Of a stretch of DNA of 7,325 nucleotides, positions 1-6,262 are shown piece after piece (position 1 is the first letter of the stretch; each line of letters starts with the position of its first letter). The notes beneath the pieces were generated by a model. That model saw only the letters and a list, made by a program, of their open reading frames with translations, ran no database searches and was not told the DNA's origin. A program made the translations under genes and the position numbers. Source of the DNA: Bacteroidota bacterium (lineage in GTDB: Bacteria > Bacteroidota > Rhodothermia > Rhodothermales > Bin80); the NCBI GenBank assembly GCA_026702635.1, contig JAPPBZ010000241.1:1-7325 (forward strand), in the 5' to 3' direction.

Positions 1-8
1 CGGTTCCG

Positions 9-788
9 TTAAAGATCAAGGTGACCGATGTGGGGGGTAATTACTGGCTCATACCCTCGCCGAAGCTGCTCTTCACGCAGGAAAGCCACCAACGTTCTGC
101 GAAGTGTGGCCCCTGCCGGAAGCCAAAGTGGAAGCCCTGGCCCAACCTTATCGCTGAACATGAACAGCTCCAACTTTTTCCCCAATACCCGATGATCCCG
201 GGCACGGGCCTGCTCCAGGCGCTCCAGATATGCATCCAGTTGCGTCCGGTTTTTCCACGCCGTCCCATAAATCCGTGTGAGTTGTGTGCGCTTGGCATCT
301 CCACGCCAGTAAGCTCCAGCGATGGACAGAAGCTTAATGCCATTGGGTTTAAGGTACCCTGTATGCGGAATGTGAGGTCCCCGACAAAGATCAACAAAAG
401 AGTCGTGCTGATAGACGGTTAGCCGCGTGTCTCCGTTCTCGGCTGCTAGTTCCTCAATCAACTCCACCTTATAGGGATTGTCCTCAAAGAGTTTATAGGC
501 TTCCTCCAGCGTTACTTCGCGAACCTCAAAACGGTGACGCCCTTTTATGATTGCCCGCATCCGCTCTTCAATCCAGTTCAGGTCCTCCTCATGTGGCGGA
601 TGCTCCATTTCGAAGTCGTAGTAGAAACGATCTTCTATCGGTGGCCCGATGGTCGGCTTTGCATCCGGAAAGCGCTCCACAACGGCCTGCGCCATGATAT
701 GTGCGGCCGAATGGCGTATTTTGTAGAGAGCGGGATCGTACCCTTCTGGAATGTACGCTTCGGCGCGCTCCAAGAGCTCTTTAGCCAT
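9..788 (-). CDS. thrS: Threonyl-tRNA synthetase, N-terminal part (no TGS domain; interrupted or frameshifted near window edge)
   Basis: Cytosolic class II synthetase that charges tRNA-Thr with threonine. The visible 259 residues begin directly with the editing (N2/SAD) domain. Its metal-site-like residues are present: His26 and His30 in HSAAH, Cys135 and His139 in DLCRGPH. The linker (about 198-209) and the start of the catalytic core with motif 1 (about 215-255, GPGLPLWLPAGATLRR through YEPVITPHIGHLDL) follow. The family is usually about 640 residues with a TGS domain of about 60 residues first. That domain is absent here, and an in-frame TGA four codons before the chosen ATG rules out a simple in-frame extension. 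There is no Shine-Dalgarno sequence before the ATG. The frame stops at TAA (9-11), where the family continues with Tyr/Trp and then a Thr-(Ser)-Gly-His motif. Shifting one base restores Gly-Thr at the very edge, so this looks like a frameshift or sequence error and not a natural end. The rest of the catalytic and anticodon domains would lie beyond the window. Identity is very secure; integrity is not. Confidence 0.92.
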   Translation of the reverse strand: MAKELLERAEAYIPEGYDPALYKIRHSAAHIMAQAVVERFPDAKPTIGPPIEDRFYYDFEMEHPPHEEDLNWIEERMRAIIKGRHRFEVREVTLEEAYKLFEDNPYKVELIEELAAENGDTRLTVYQHDSFVDLCRGPHIPHTGYLKPNGIKLLSIAGAYWRGDAKRTQLTRIYGTAWKNRTQLDAYLERLEQARARDHRVLGKKLELFMFSDKVGPGLPLWLPAGATLRRTLVAFLREEQLRRGYEPVITPHIGHLDL

Positions 789-854
789 GCATAAATATCA
801 ATTGTTATTGGGCAGCGTTGGGACACGCGTTCGGGGACAAGGTGTTCCCATCAA
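789..854. promoter_or_regulatory. Divergent intergenic region between thrS and the repair/dehydratase fusion gene
   Basis: These 66 bases separate two start codons that face away from each other, so promoters for both genes probably lie here or just inside the coding regions. The thrS-proximal half is A/T-rich (around 789-810), while the other half is G/C-richer. I could not assign a -10/-35 pair or a Bacteroidota-type TAnnTTTG box with confidence. No T-box-like leader fits in so short a space. The regulatory role is inferred from gene orientation only. Confidence 0.4.
839..844 (+). promoter_or_regulatory. Possible ribosome binding site of the fusion gene
   Basis: AAGGTG lies 10 bases before the ATG at 855 and differs from the AAGGAG consensus at one base. 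It is the only start in the window with a plausible Shine-Dalgarno match at a workable distance, which supports 855 as the start. The match is imperfect and the spacing slightly long. Confidence 0.4.
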
Positions 855-2546
855 ATGACTGCCAGAGACGTTCAGGCTCTGTTGGAAGGCAGGGGAGATC
901 CTGTTCGGGCGGCACATAGCCAAGGCTTCTTTAAAACCGGTCCCGGAGAGTACGGGGAGGGAGATGTTTTTCGCGGCATTACGGTGCCTGAGCTTCGGAA
1001 AGTCGCCCGATGCTGGAAGAAGGTCCCGCTTGAGGAGATGACTCTGTTATTGCAATCCCCGTACCACGAGGACCGGTTTGTAGCTCTGTGTCTTCTCGTC
1101 CACTCATTCCAGCACGGCAACGAAGATGCGGTGTATCACGCATATCTGGAACACCTCCCCTTCATTAACAACTGGGACTTGGTTGATACCAGCTGCCATA
1201 AGATCGTGGGGCCATACCTGTTCAAGCGCCCACGAACCTTATTGTATTTGTTTGCCCGCAGCAAAAATCTATGGGAGCGTCGAATTGCGATAGTGTCCAC
1301 GTACTATTTCATCAAGCGTGACCAACTCAACGATACACTGGCTCTCGCAGACTTGCTTTCGGGTGACCCAGAAGACCTGATCCATAAAGCCAGTGGCTGG
1401 ATGCTCCGTGAAGTCGGAAAACGCGATGAATCTGTGCTCGTCGAATTTTTGAATAACCCCACCGTACACCTTCCCAGAACAGCCCTCAGATACGCGATTG
1501 AACGATTCCCAGCACCCGTGAGGAAAGAATACCTGCAAAATCATGCGGCAGGGGTTCCCGTTCAATCTATGACTCAGCAAACACCCCATTGGCGAGCCTA
1601 CAGATACGTGATGGATGCCGCCGTCGAGCTGAAGGGAGGCGTTATCCAAACTCCTGTCCTCCAATCGGACGCACTGGCGAGAAGTAGCGGAGCAGATGTT
1701 TATCTGAAGCTTGAGAATGAGCAGCATACCGGATCATTCAAGTATCGAGGGGCACTGAATAAGCTCTTGTCTCTCGGAGTATCTCCGCCTCCGGTCATCG
1801 GAGCGTCTACCGGCAATCATGGCCTTGCCATGTCCATGGTTTTGCGTGAACTTGAGTTGGGGGGAACCATCTTTCTGCCTTCCACGACCGCCAAACACAA
1901 AGTGAACTCGCTCCGTAACCATGACATCAACCTAGCCTTCCATGGGAAAGACGGCATTGAGGCCGAACAAAAAGCACGTCATACCGCAGAGCGTGAAGGA
2001 GGTACTTTCATTTCTCCTTATAATGATTTGCAAATCATTGCAGGTCAGGGAACGGTTGCTGTGGAACTCCTGGAGCAGATTGAGTCACTTGACTATCTCT
2101 TTGCCTCTGTCGGTGGTGGTGGGCTGATCAGTGGCACTGCACTTGTGCTAAAAACCCATCTCCCGACGATCATGATTGTGGGCTGCTCTCCGGAACGATC
2201 CAACGTCATGCAGAAATCTGTAGAGGCTGGAGTCATCGTCGAACAACCTCTGCAGCCAACACTTTCCGATGGTACAGCCGGTGGCATTGAGGCGGATTCC
2301 TTGACCTTGCCGCTATGCGTGGAATTAGTCGACGACTGGGTGAGTGCCACCGAAGAAGAAATCGCCAGTGCTATGAGGGTGATCTACCGAGAACACGGTA
2401 TCAAAATCGAAGGAGCTGCAGGAGTTACAGTTGCCTGTTTTCTGAAATACGGAAAATGCCTCACTGGAAAGCGAGTGGTACTGATAATCTGTGGTGGGAA
2501 TATATCTGATGAACATTTTGATGCCGTGTTGTCCCAAGATTCCTGA
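855..2546 (+). CDS. Fusion protein: AlkD-like DNA alkylation repair domain + PLP-dependent serine/threonine dehydratase domain
   Basis: A single 563-residue frame holds two complete enzyme domains. Residues 1-230 match AlkD-type HEAT-repeat DNA glycosylases, which remove positively charged alkylated bases. Visible are NWDLVD (Trp107, Asp111, matching the functional Trp and Asp of Bacillus AlkD), an Arg pair at 142-143 and KASGWMLREVGK (Trp182). Residues about 245-560 match fold-type II PLP enzymes of the threonine dehydratase/serine racemase group. They show the Schiff-base lysine Lys296 in GSFKYRGA, the substrate/cofactor loop STGNHG (318-323), the phosphate-binding GGGG loop (420-423) and the C-terminal CGGN (546-549), where Cys replaces the Ser seen in many relatives. 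Both parts have the normal length of free-standing proteins (about 230 and 320 residues), joined by roughly 8-15 linker residues. Met239 (ATG at 1569) could be an internal start that gives a separate dehydratase. Whether the substrate is threonine, serine or another hydroxy-amino acid cannot be read from the sequence. Domain calls are secure; a true fusion in the cell is less certain. Confidence 0.9.
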   Translation: MTARDVQALLEGRGDPVRAAHSQGFFKTGPGEYGEGDVFRGITVPELRKVARCWKKVPLEEMTLLLQSPYHEDRFVALCLLVHSFQHGNEDAVYHAYLEHLPFINNWDLVDTSCHKIVGPYLFKRPRTLLYLFARSKNLWERRIAIVSTYYFIKRDQLNDTLALADLLSGDPEDLIHKASGWMLREVGKRDESVLVEFLNNPTVHLPRTALRYAIERFPAPVRKEYLQNHAAGVPVQSMTQQTPHWRAYRYVMDAAVELKGGVIQTPVLQSDALARSSGADVYLKLENEQHTGSFKYRGALNKLLSLGVSPPPVIGASTGNHGLAMSMVLRELELGGTIFLPSTTAKHKVNSLRNHDINLAFHGKDGIEAEQKARHTAEREGGTFISPYNDLQIIAGQGTVAVELLEQIESLDYLFASVGGGGLISGTALVLKTHLPTIMIVGCSPERSNVMQKSVEAGVIVEQPLQPTLSDGTAGGIEADSLTLPLCVELVDDWVSATEEEIASAMRVIYREHGIKIEGAAGVTVACFLKYGKCLTGKRVVLIICGGNISDEHFDAVLSQDS

Positions 2547-2643
2547 ATTGCTGCAACGGAGTTATCTTAACGACTCAAGTGCGCTTGAAGCAAACGACAC
2601 CCTTAAACTACCAACTCATCGAACACTCACCACATCTCATCCC
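2547..2643. other. Intergenic spacer between the fusion gene and the RidA-like gene
   Basis: A 97-base A/C-rich spacer. The only structure I see is TCAAG-TGCG-CTTGA at 2575-2588, a 5-base-pair stem with a four-base loop and no following T-run. It is too weak to call a terminator, so read-through from the dehydratase fusion into the RidA-like gene is plausible. No clear promoter or Shine-Dalgarno sequence was found before ATG 2644. Confidence 0.4.
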
Positions 2644-3183
2644 ATGCACATCCGATTCTACACCATTTTTGTCATTTTCCTCTTCGCTGGGACCGTCGGC
2701 AACGTCCAAGCGCAAGGCTTAAGCCCGGAAGAGCGCTTGGATTCACTGGGCATTCAACTTGCCCCACCGCCCTCCCCTTTTGCCAACTATGTGCGTGCCG
2801 TGCAAACCGGCAACCTGGTATTTCTGGCGGGGCATGGGCCCTATTTGCCAGACGGCACCTACATCACAGGAAAACTTGGGCAAGATCTTACGCTCTTGGA
2901 AGGCTACGTGGCAGCGCGGCAAACGGCAATTTTACTTCTGGCTTCCCTCAAACAGGAGATTGGGGATTTGAGCCGCGTTACCCGGATTGTGAAAGTCAAT
3001 GGTATGGTGAACGCAACCGCTGATTTTACCGATCACCCAAATGTTATCAACGGATGTTCCGATCTCCTAGTAGAGGTCTTCGGCCCTGAGATCGGAAAAC
3101 ACGCACGGGCAGCAGTCGGGATGAATTCTCTTCCAATCGGGATCGCCGTAGAAATTGATATGGTCGTAGAAGTAGCTCTATGA
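2644..3183 (+). CDS. Exported RidA/YjgF/YER057c/UK114-family protein
   Basis: This 179-residue protein opens with a typical Sec signal peptide: His/Arg near the start, hydrophobic residues about 5-18, and a likely cut after VQA (Ala23/Gln24). No lipobox cysteine is seen, so it should be soluble outside the cytoplasm (periplasm). Residues about 40-177 form the RidA-like fold in the branch with PPPSPFANYVRAVQTGNLVF and TDHPNVINGCSDLLVEVFG. Arg155 (KHARAAVG) and Glu170 (AVEIDM) align with Arg105 and Glu120 of E. coli RidA, so the imine/enamine-hydrolysing pocket may be kept. I chose ATG 2644 because the signal peptide begins exactly there. The frame stays open back to 2491, but that would overlap the fusion gene and bury the signal peptide. 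There is no clear Shine-Dalgarno sequence. It lies 97 bases after the dehydratase fusion, possibly co-transcribed. Its stop overlaps the stop of the protease gene on the other strand. Family assignment is strong; the substrate is unknown. Confidence 0.87.
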   Translation: MHIRFYTIFVIFLFAGTVGNVQAQGLSPEERLDSLGIQLAPPPSPFANYVRAVQTGNLVFLAGHGPYLPDGTYITGKLGQDLTLLEGYVAARQTAILLLASLKQEIGDLSRVTRIVKVNGMVNATADFTDHPNVINGCSDLLVEVFGPEIGKHARAAVGMNSLPIGIAVEIDMVVEVAL

Positions 3184-4668
3184 CTCGATCCCCATCGCAC
3201 TCTTCAGGGCGGCTTCGGCATTCATGAGACGACCGACCACGGGAGTATCGGGGATTTCCGTGCCGGTTTCATGCAGGATTGTGTACGCTTCTTCTGATGT
3301 AAGCTCAGGATTCATGGATCGCATCACCCCCATCAAACCTGCGACGACGGGAGTTGCCATTGAGGTCCCGCTCATCGGCTTGTATTGCCCGTCAAGAAAA
3401 GAGGAATAGAGATCCACCCCTGGGGCTGCAAGCGGACGCGAGAGGTTCCCGACCATGTTGGAAAACTCGGCTCTGGTGAGATCCTGATCTACCGCAGCAA
3501 CTGCAATCACACCCTCAATATTTGACGGGAAATGGTCAATCGCATCTTCATTGGCATTCCCCGCTGACGCAGCAATTATCACTCCCCGATCCAATGCGTA
3601 TTCCACGGCATTGACCAGTACTCGCGGTTGCGCCTCTGATTTGCTTCCTAAGGACATCGAAATAATATCTGTCTGGGCTTTGGTCGCGTCGATGATTGCC
3701 TGAGCAATCTGCTCTATTGAGCCCTGACCATTTTCAGAGAGCGCCCGGAATCCCAGCACATCTATAAAGCGCCCTTCCCAGTTCAGCGAAGCGACCCCAA
3801 GACCGTTATTAGTCACTGCACCGGCAAGCCCCGCGCAGTGTGTCCCGTGGCCATGAGCATCGTCATCAACCCCTTCAACATAAACGGCCTGTAAATCCTC
3901 GTGCATTGATTCCACCCCCGTATCCAAGATTGCCACACGGGCTTTACGAACGGGATTGGCATTTTCCAATACTGCATGGGCTTCATGTGCTTGAACCGCG
4001 TCCAATCCCCATTGCAGGCCTACATACGGATCATCCTCTATGACCGCCCTGGAGGATTGATCTGGCATTCGATCCGACGAAGGAAGTGAGAGATGTACAT
4101 CAATATTGAGTTCCACATGGTCAACATTCTCAGAATCTGCCCGAAGTGCATCCATCACGGATCTGATGTGGCGTGGCGATACCTGAACAAGGTACACCTG
4201 GGCCAAATCGACATCCTCGGAGAGAGTAACCGTGGGAAATGCACGTTCCCATGTCTGTGCAAAGCGATTCAGGATTCCTTCTACCTCACCGATTGTATCG
4301 TCAGGCCCCAATTCTACCAGAATAGACTGCATATCCCGGTCCCAAATTGACTGCCACAGGAATCTGGCACCAAAGAGCAATCCCGACAGAATTAGGGAGG
4401 CCACCCCCAAAATAACAAAGGGGCGCGCGCTGTCTGCCAGTTTTCTGACTCCCATATACGTTGCAGCCAGCAGTAAACTGATCCCAGTGTCACGAAGCAG
4501 TTCAATTCCAACCTGAACCACTCCTCCCCCTGACCAGAGCCTTGCAATCACAGCACCGGCCGCTAAAGCAAAACCAGCCAGGATCGCCCAGGAACCATTT
4601 TCCTTATGCCCAATGCCGATGGCAATTAAGAGCAGTGCAATTGCCGTGATAACGGTCAGAGTATCCAT
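3178..4668 (-). CDS. Membrane-anchored subtilisin-like serine protease (S8 family)
   Basis: A 496-residue protein. The first about 105 residues hold four likely membrane helices (about 4-20, 27-44, 58-75, 83-105). The Arg/Lys-rich loop between helices 3 and 4 suggests that this loop is cytoplasmic, so the downstream part would face outward. Residues about 112-195 are a small alpha/beta region that may act like an I9-type prodomain (inference from position and length). The peptidase domain spans about 215-490 with a full catalytic triad: Asp249 in ILDTG, His274 in HGTHCAG, Ser436 in GTSMATP. The oxyanion Asn371 is in ASAGN. All key residues are intact, so it is probably active. The start ATG (complement of 4666-4668) lacks a Shine-Dalgarno sequence, but the first helix starts right after it. 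It is transcribed divergently from glpK and convergently to the RidA-like gene. The target is unknown. S8 assignment is secure; topology and prodomain are inferred. Confidence 0.93.
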   Translation of the reverse strand: MDTLTVITAIALLLIAIGIGHKENGSWAILAGFALAAGAVIARLWSGGGVVQVGIELLRDTGISLLLAATYMGVRKLADSARPFVILGVASLILSGLLFGARFLWQSIWDRDMQSILVELGPDDTIGEVEGILNRFAQTWERAFPTVTLSEDVDLAQVYLVQVSPRHIRSVMDALRADSENVDHVELNIDVHLSLPSSDRMPDQSSRAVIEDDPYVGLQWGLDAVQAHEAHAVLENANPVRKARVAILDTGVESMHEDLQAVYVEGVDDDAHGHGTHCAGLAGAVTNNGLGVASLNWEGRFIDVLGFRALSENGQGSIEQIAQAIIDATKAQTDIISMSLGSKSEAQPRVLVNAVEYALDRGVIIAASAGNANEDAIDHFPSNIEGVIAVAAVDQDLTRAEFSNMVGNLSRPLAAPGVDLYSSFLDGQYKPMSGTSMATPVVAGLMGVMRSMNPELTSEEAYTILHETGTEIPDTPVVGRLMNAEAALKSAMGIES

Positions 4669-4760
4669 TCAATACCGAGATGGCCTCTGTTGACTACGAT
4701 CAGCTGTATACCGGGTTGCATTCCTTAGTATATTTCGGGAATTATCTACTTTCTTTGTAC
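4669..4760. promoter_or_regulatory. Divergent intergenic region between the S8 protease gene and glpK
   Basis: These 92 bases separate the protease start from the chosen glpK start, so they probably hold promoters for both. TATATTTC at 4729-4736, 24 bases before the glpK ATG, resembles the Bacteroidota -7 box TAnnTTTG with one mismatch, but no matching TTG box sits at the expected distance upstream. I found no clear palindromic operator such as a GlpR site. The role is inferred from orientation. Confidence 0.35.
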
Positions 4761-6248
4761 ATGTCTTACATCCTCGCACTGGACCAGGGAACCACGAGTT
4801 CCCGTGCAATCATTTTTGACCAGGATGGATCAATTGTCGGAATGGCCCAACAGGAATTCCCCCAGATCTATCCACAGCCCGGATGGGTTGAGCATAACCC
4901 AAACGAAATCTGGCAATCGCAGCTGTCGGTAGCCAAGCAAGTCCTCCAAGAATGCGGCCTGCTCTCCGAGGACATCAAAGCCATCGGCATCACCAATCAG
5001 CGCGAAACCACGGTGATGTGGGACAAGACAACTGGCCAGCCAATCCACAATGCTATCGTATGGCAGGATCGGCGCACTGCTGAAGAATGTGATCGATTAC
5101 GCTCGACGGGACATGCTGATTTATTTCAGGCGCGTACAGGTCTGATACTGGACGCCTATTTCTCTGGAACGAAAATCAAATGGCTCCTGGATCATGTGCC
5201 CAATGCCCGGGATATGGCGGCAGCCGGGCGTTTGTGTGTCGGTACGATCGATACCTGGCTGATCTGGAATCTGACTGGTGGCCAGCAATACTGTACCGAT
5301 GTCTCGAATGCAAGCCGAACGCTGCTCTGTAATGTCCACCACCACGACTGGGATGAAGAACTCTGTACACTCTTGGATATTCCAATTGAAATCCTACCCT
5401 CTATTGTCCCGTCAAGTGGCGTCCTTGGAGAAACAGATTTTTTGGGAGCTCCGATTCCTGTTTCGGGAGTCGCCGGTGACCAGCAGGCAGCACTCTTCGG
5501 GCAGGTATGTACAAAACCTGGTATGGTAAAAAATACCTATGGCACCGGCTGTTTTTTGCTTATGAACACGGGCGAAGATGCCGTCCCCTCCACAAATCGG
5601 CTCCTCACCACCGTAGCATGGCAATTGGGGAATCACAGTCAGTACGCTCTTGAGGGAAGTGTTTTTGTCGGTGGTGCAGTGGTGCAGTGGCTCCGAGATG
5701 AACTCGGAATCATTCGCTCATCCTCGGACATTGAGGCACTCGCCTCGCAGGTAAGCGATAACGGTGGAGTCACAATTGTCCCCGCATTCACAGGATTGGG
5801 GGCTCCACACTGGGATCCCTACGCGCGTGGGACTATCACAGGATTGACGCGCGGAAGCAGTGCCGCTCATATTGCCCGTGCAGCACTCGAAAGCATCGCT
5901 TACCAAAGCGCAGATGTGATTAAAGCCATGGAAGCAGATGCAGGTGTAAACCTGAAAGAGGTGCGTGTGGATGGAGGGGCAACTGCAAATAATCTGCTGA
6001 TGCAGTTTCAGGCAGACATTCTCGGAGTCCCCGTGATTCGACCGGTCGTACGTGAAACCACAGCCTTGGGAGCAGCCTATCTAGCCGGAATCGCCGTGGG
6101 GCAATGGCCGGATACAGATACGATTAGTAAGTTATGGCAGATTGATCAGACCTTTGAACCCCAAATGCCCCGCTCAACCGCACTGGAACGGATGGAGGTC
6201 TGGGCAGAAGCAGTTGAGCGCTCAAAAGGTTGGGCCCGAAAATCTTAA
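4761..6248 (+). CDS. glpK: Glycerol kinase
   Basis: Phosphorylates glycerol with ATP to sn-glycerol-3-phosphate in the cytoplasm, trapping glycerol for catabolism or lipid synthesis. The 495 residues match the usual length (E. coli about 502). The N-terminus MSYILALDQGTTSSR carries the FGGY-kinase phosphate loop. Glycerol-contact residues are in place: Arg81-Glu82 (TNQRET), Tyr133 (DAYFSGTK) and catalytic Asp240 (GVAGDQQAA). Both FGGY signatures are visible, around 132-145 and in GTITGLTRG with its downstream helix. The ATP-site GGATANN is near the C-terminus. The frame is open back to an ATG at 4680, but the extra 27 residues have no family counterpart, so ATG 4761 is preferred; no Shine-Dalgarno sequence precedes it. 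glpF follows after 14 bases, so the two are almost surely one operon. No glpD or glpR is visible in the window. Confidence 0.97.
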   Translation: MSYILALDQGTTSSRAIIFDQDGSIVGMAQQEFPQIYPQPGWVEHNPNEIWQSQLSVAKQVLQECGLLSEDIKAIGITNQRETTVMWDKTTGQPIHNAIVWQDRRTAEECDRLRSTGHADLFQARTGLILDAYFSGTKIKWLLDHVPNARDMAAAGRLCVGTIDTWLIWNLTGGQQYCTDVSNASRTLLCNVHHHDWDEELCTLLDIPIEILPSIVPSSGVLGETDFLGAPIPVSGVAGDQQAALFGQVCTKPGMVKNTYGTGCFLLMNTGEDAVPSTNRLLTTVAWQLGNHSQYALEGSVFVGGAVVQWLRDELGIIRSSSDIEALASQVSDNGGVTIVPAFTGLGAPHWDPYARGTITGLTRGSSAAHIARAALESIAYQSADVIKAMEADAGVNLKEVRVDGGATANNLLMQFQADILGVPVIRPVVRETTALGAAYLAGIAVGQWPDTDTISKLWQIDQTFEPQMPRSTALERMEVWAEAVERSKGWARKS

Positions 6249-6262
6249 CCAAATTCTGAAAC

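Noticed and set aside
21..422. Long plus-strand open frame of 133 codons opposite thrS
   Set aside because: It lies wholly antisense to a strongly conserved synthetase domain, and its translation resembles no protein family.
1269..1727. Minus-strand open frame of 152 codons within the fusion gene
   Set aside because: It spans the domain junction on the opposite strand, and its translation shows no family motif; the plus-strand frame has intact catalytic motifs on both sides.
2575..2588. Small inverted repeat TCAAG-TGCG-CTTGA as a terminator
   Set aside because: Only five base pairs, with no T-run after it; expected by chance at this length.
2491..2643. Upstream in-frame extension of the RidA-like gene to ATG 2491
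   Set aside because: It would overlap the end of the fusion gene and place about 51 non-family residues before an evident signal peptide; ATG 2644 fits far better.
4232..4516. Plus-strand open frame opposite the protease membrane domain
   Set aside because: It is antisense to a clear coding frame, with no recognisable domain and no start signal.
4680..4760. 27-residue N-terminal extension of glycerol kinase from ATG 4680
   Set aside because: The family begins right at the MSYILALDQGTTSS segment, and the extension would use up nearly the whole divergent promoter region.
5672..5690. Short direct repeat of GGTGCAGT in glpK
   Set aside because: It encodes the ordinary kinase segment GGAVVQW; two copies of eight bases within coding sequence are not notable.
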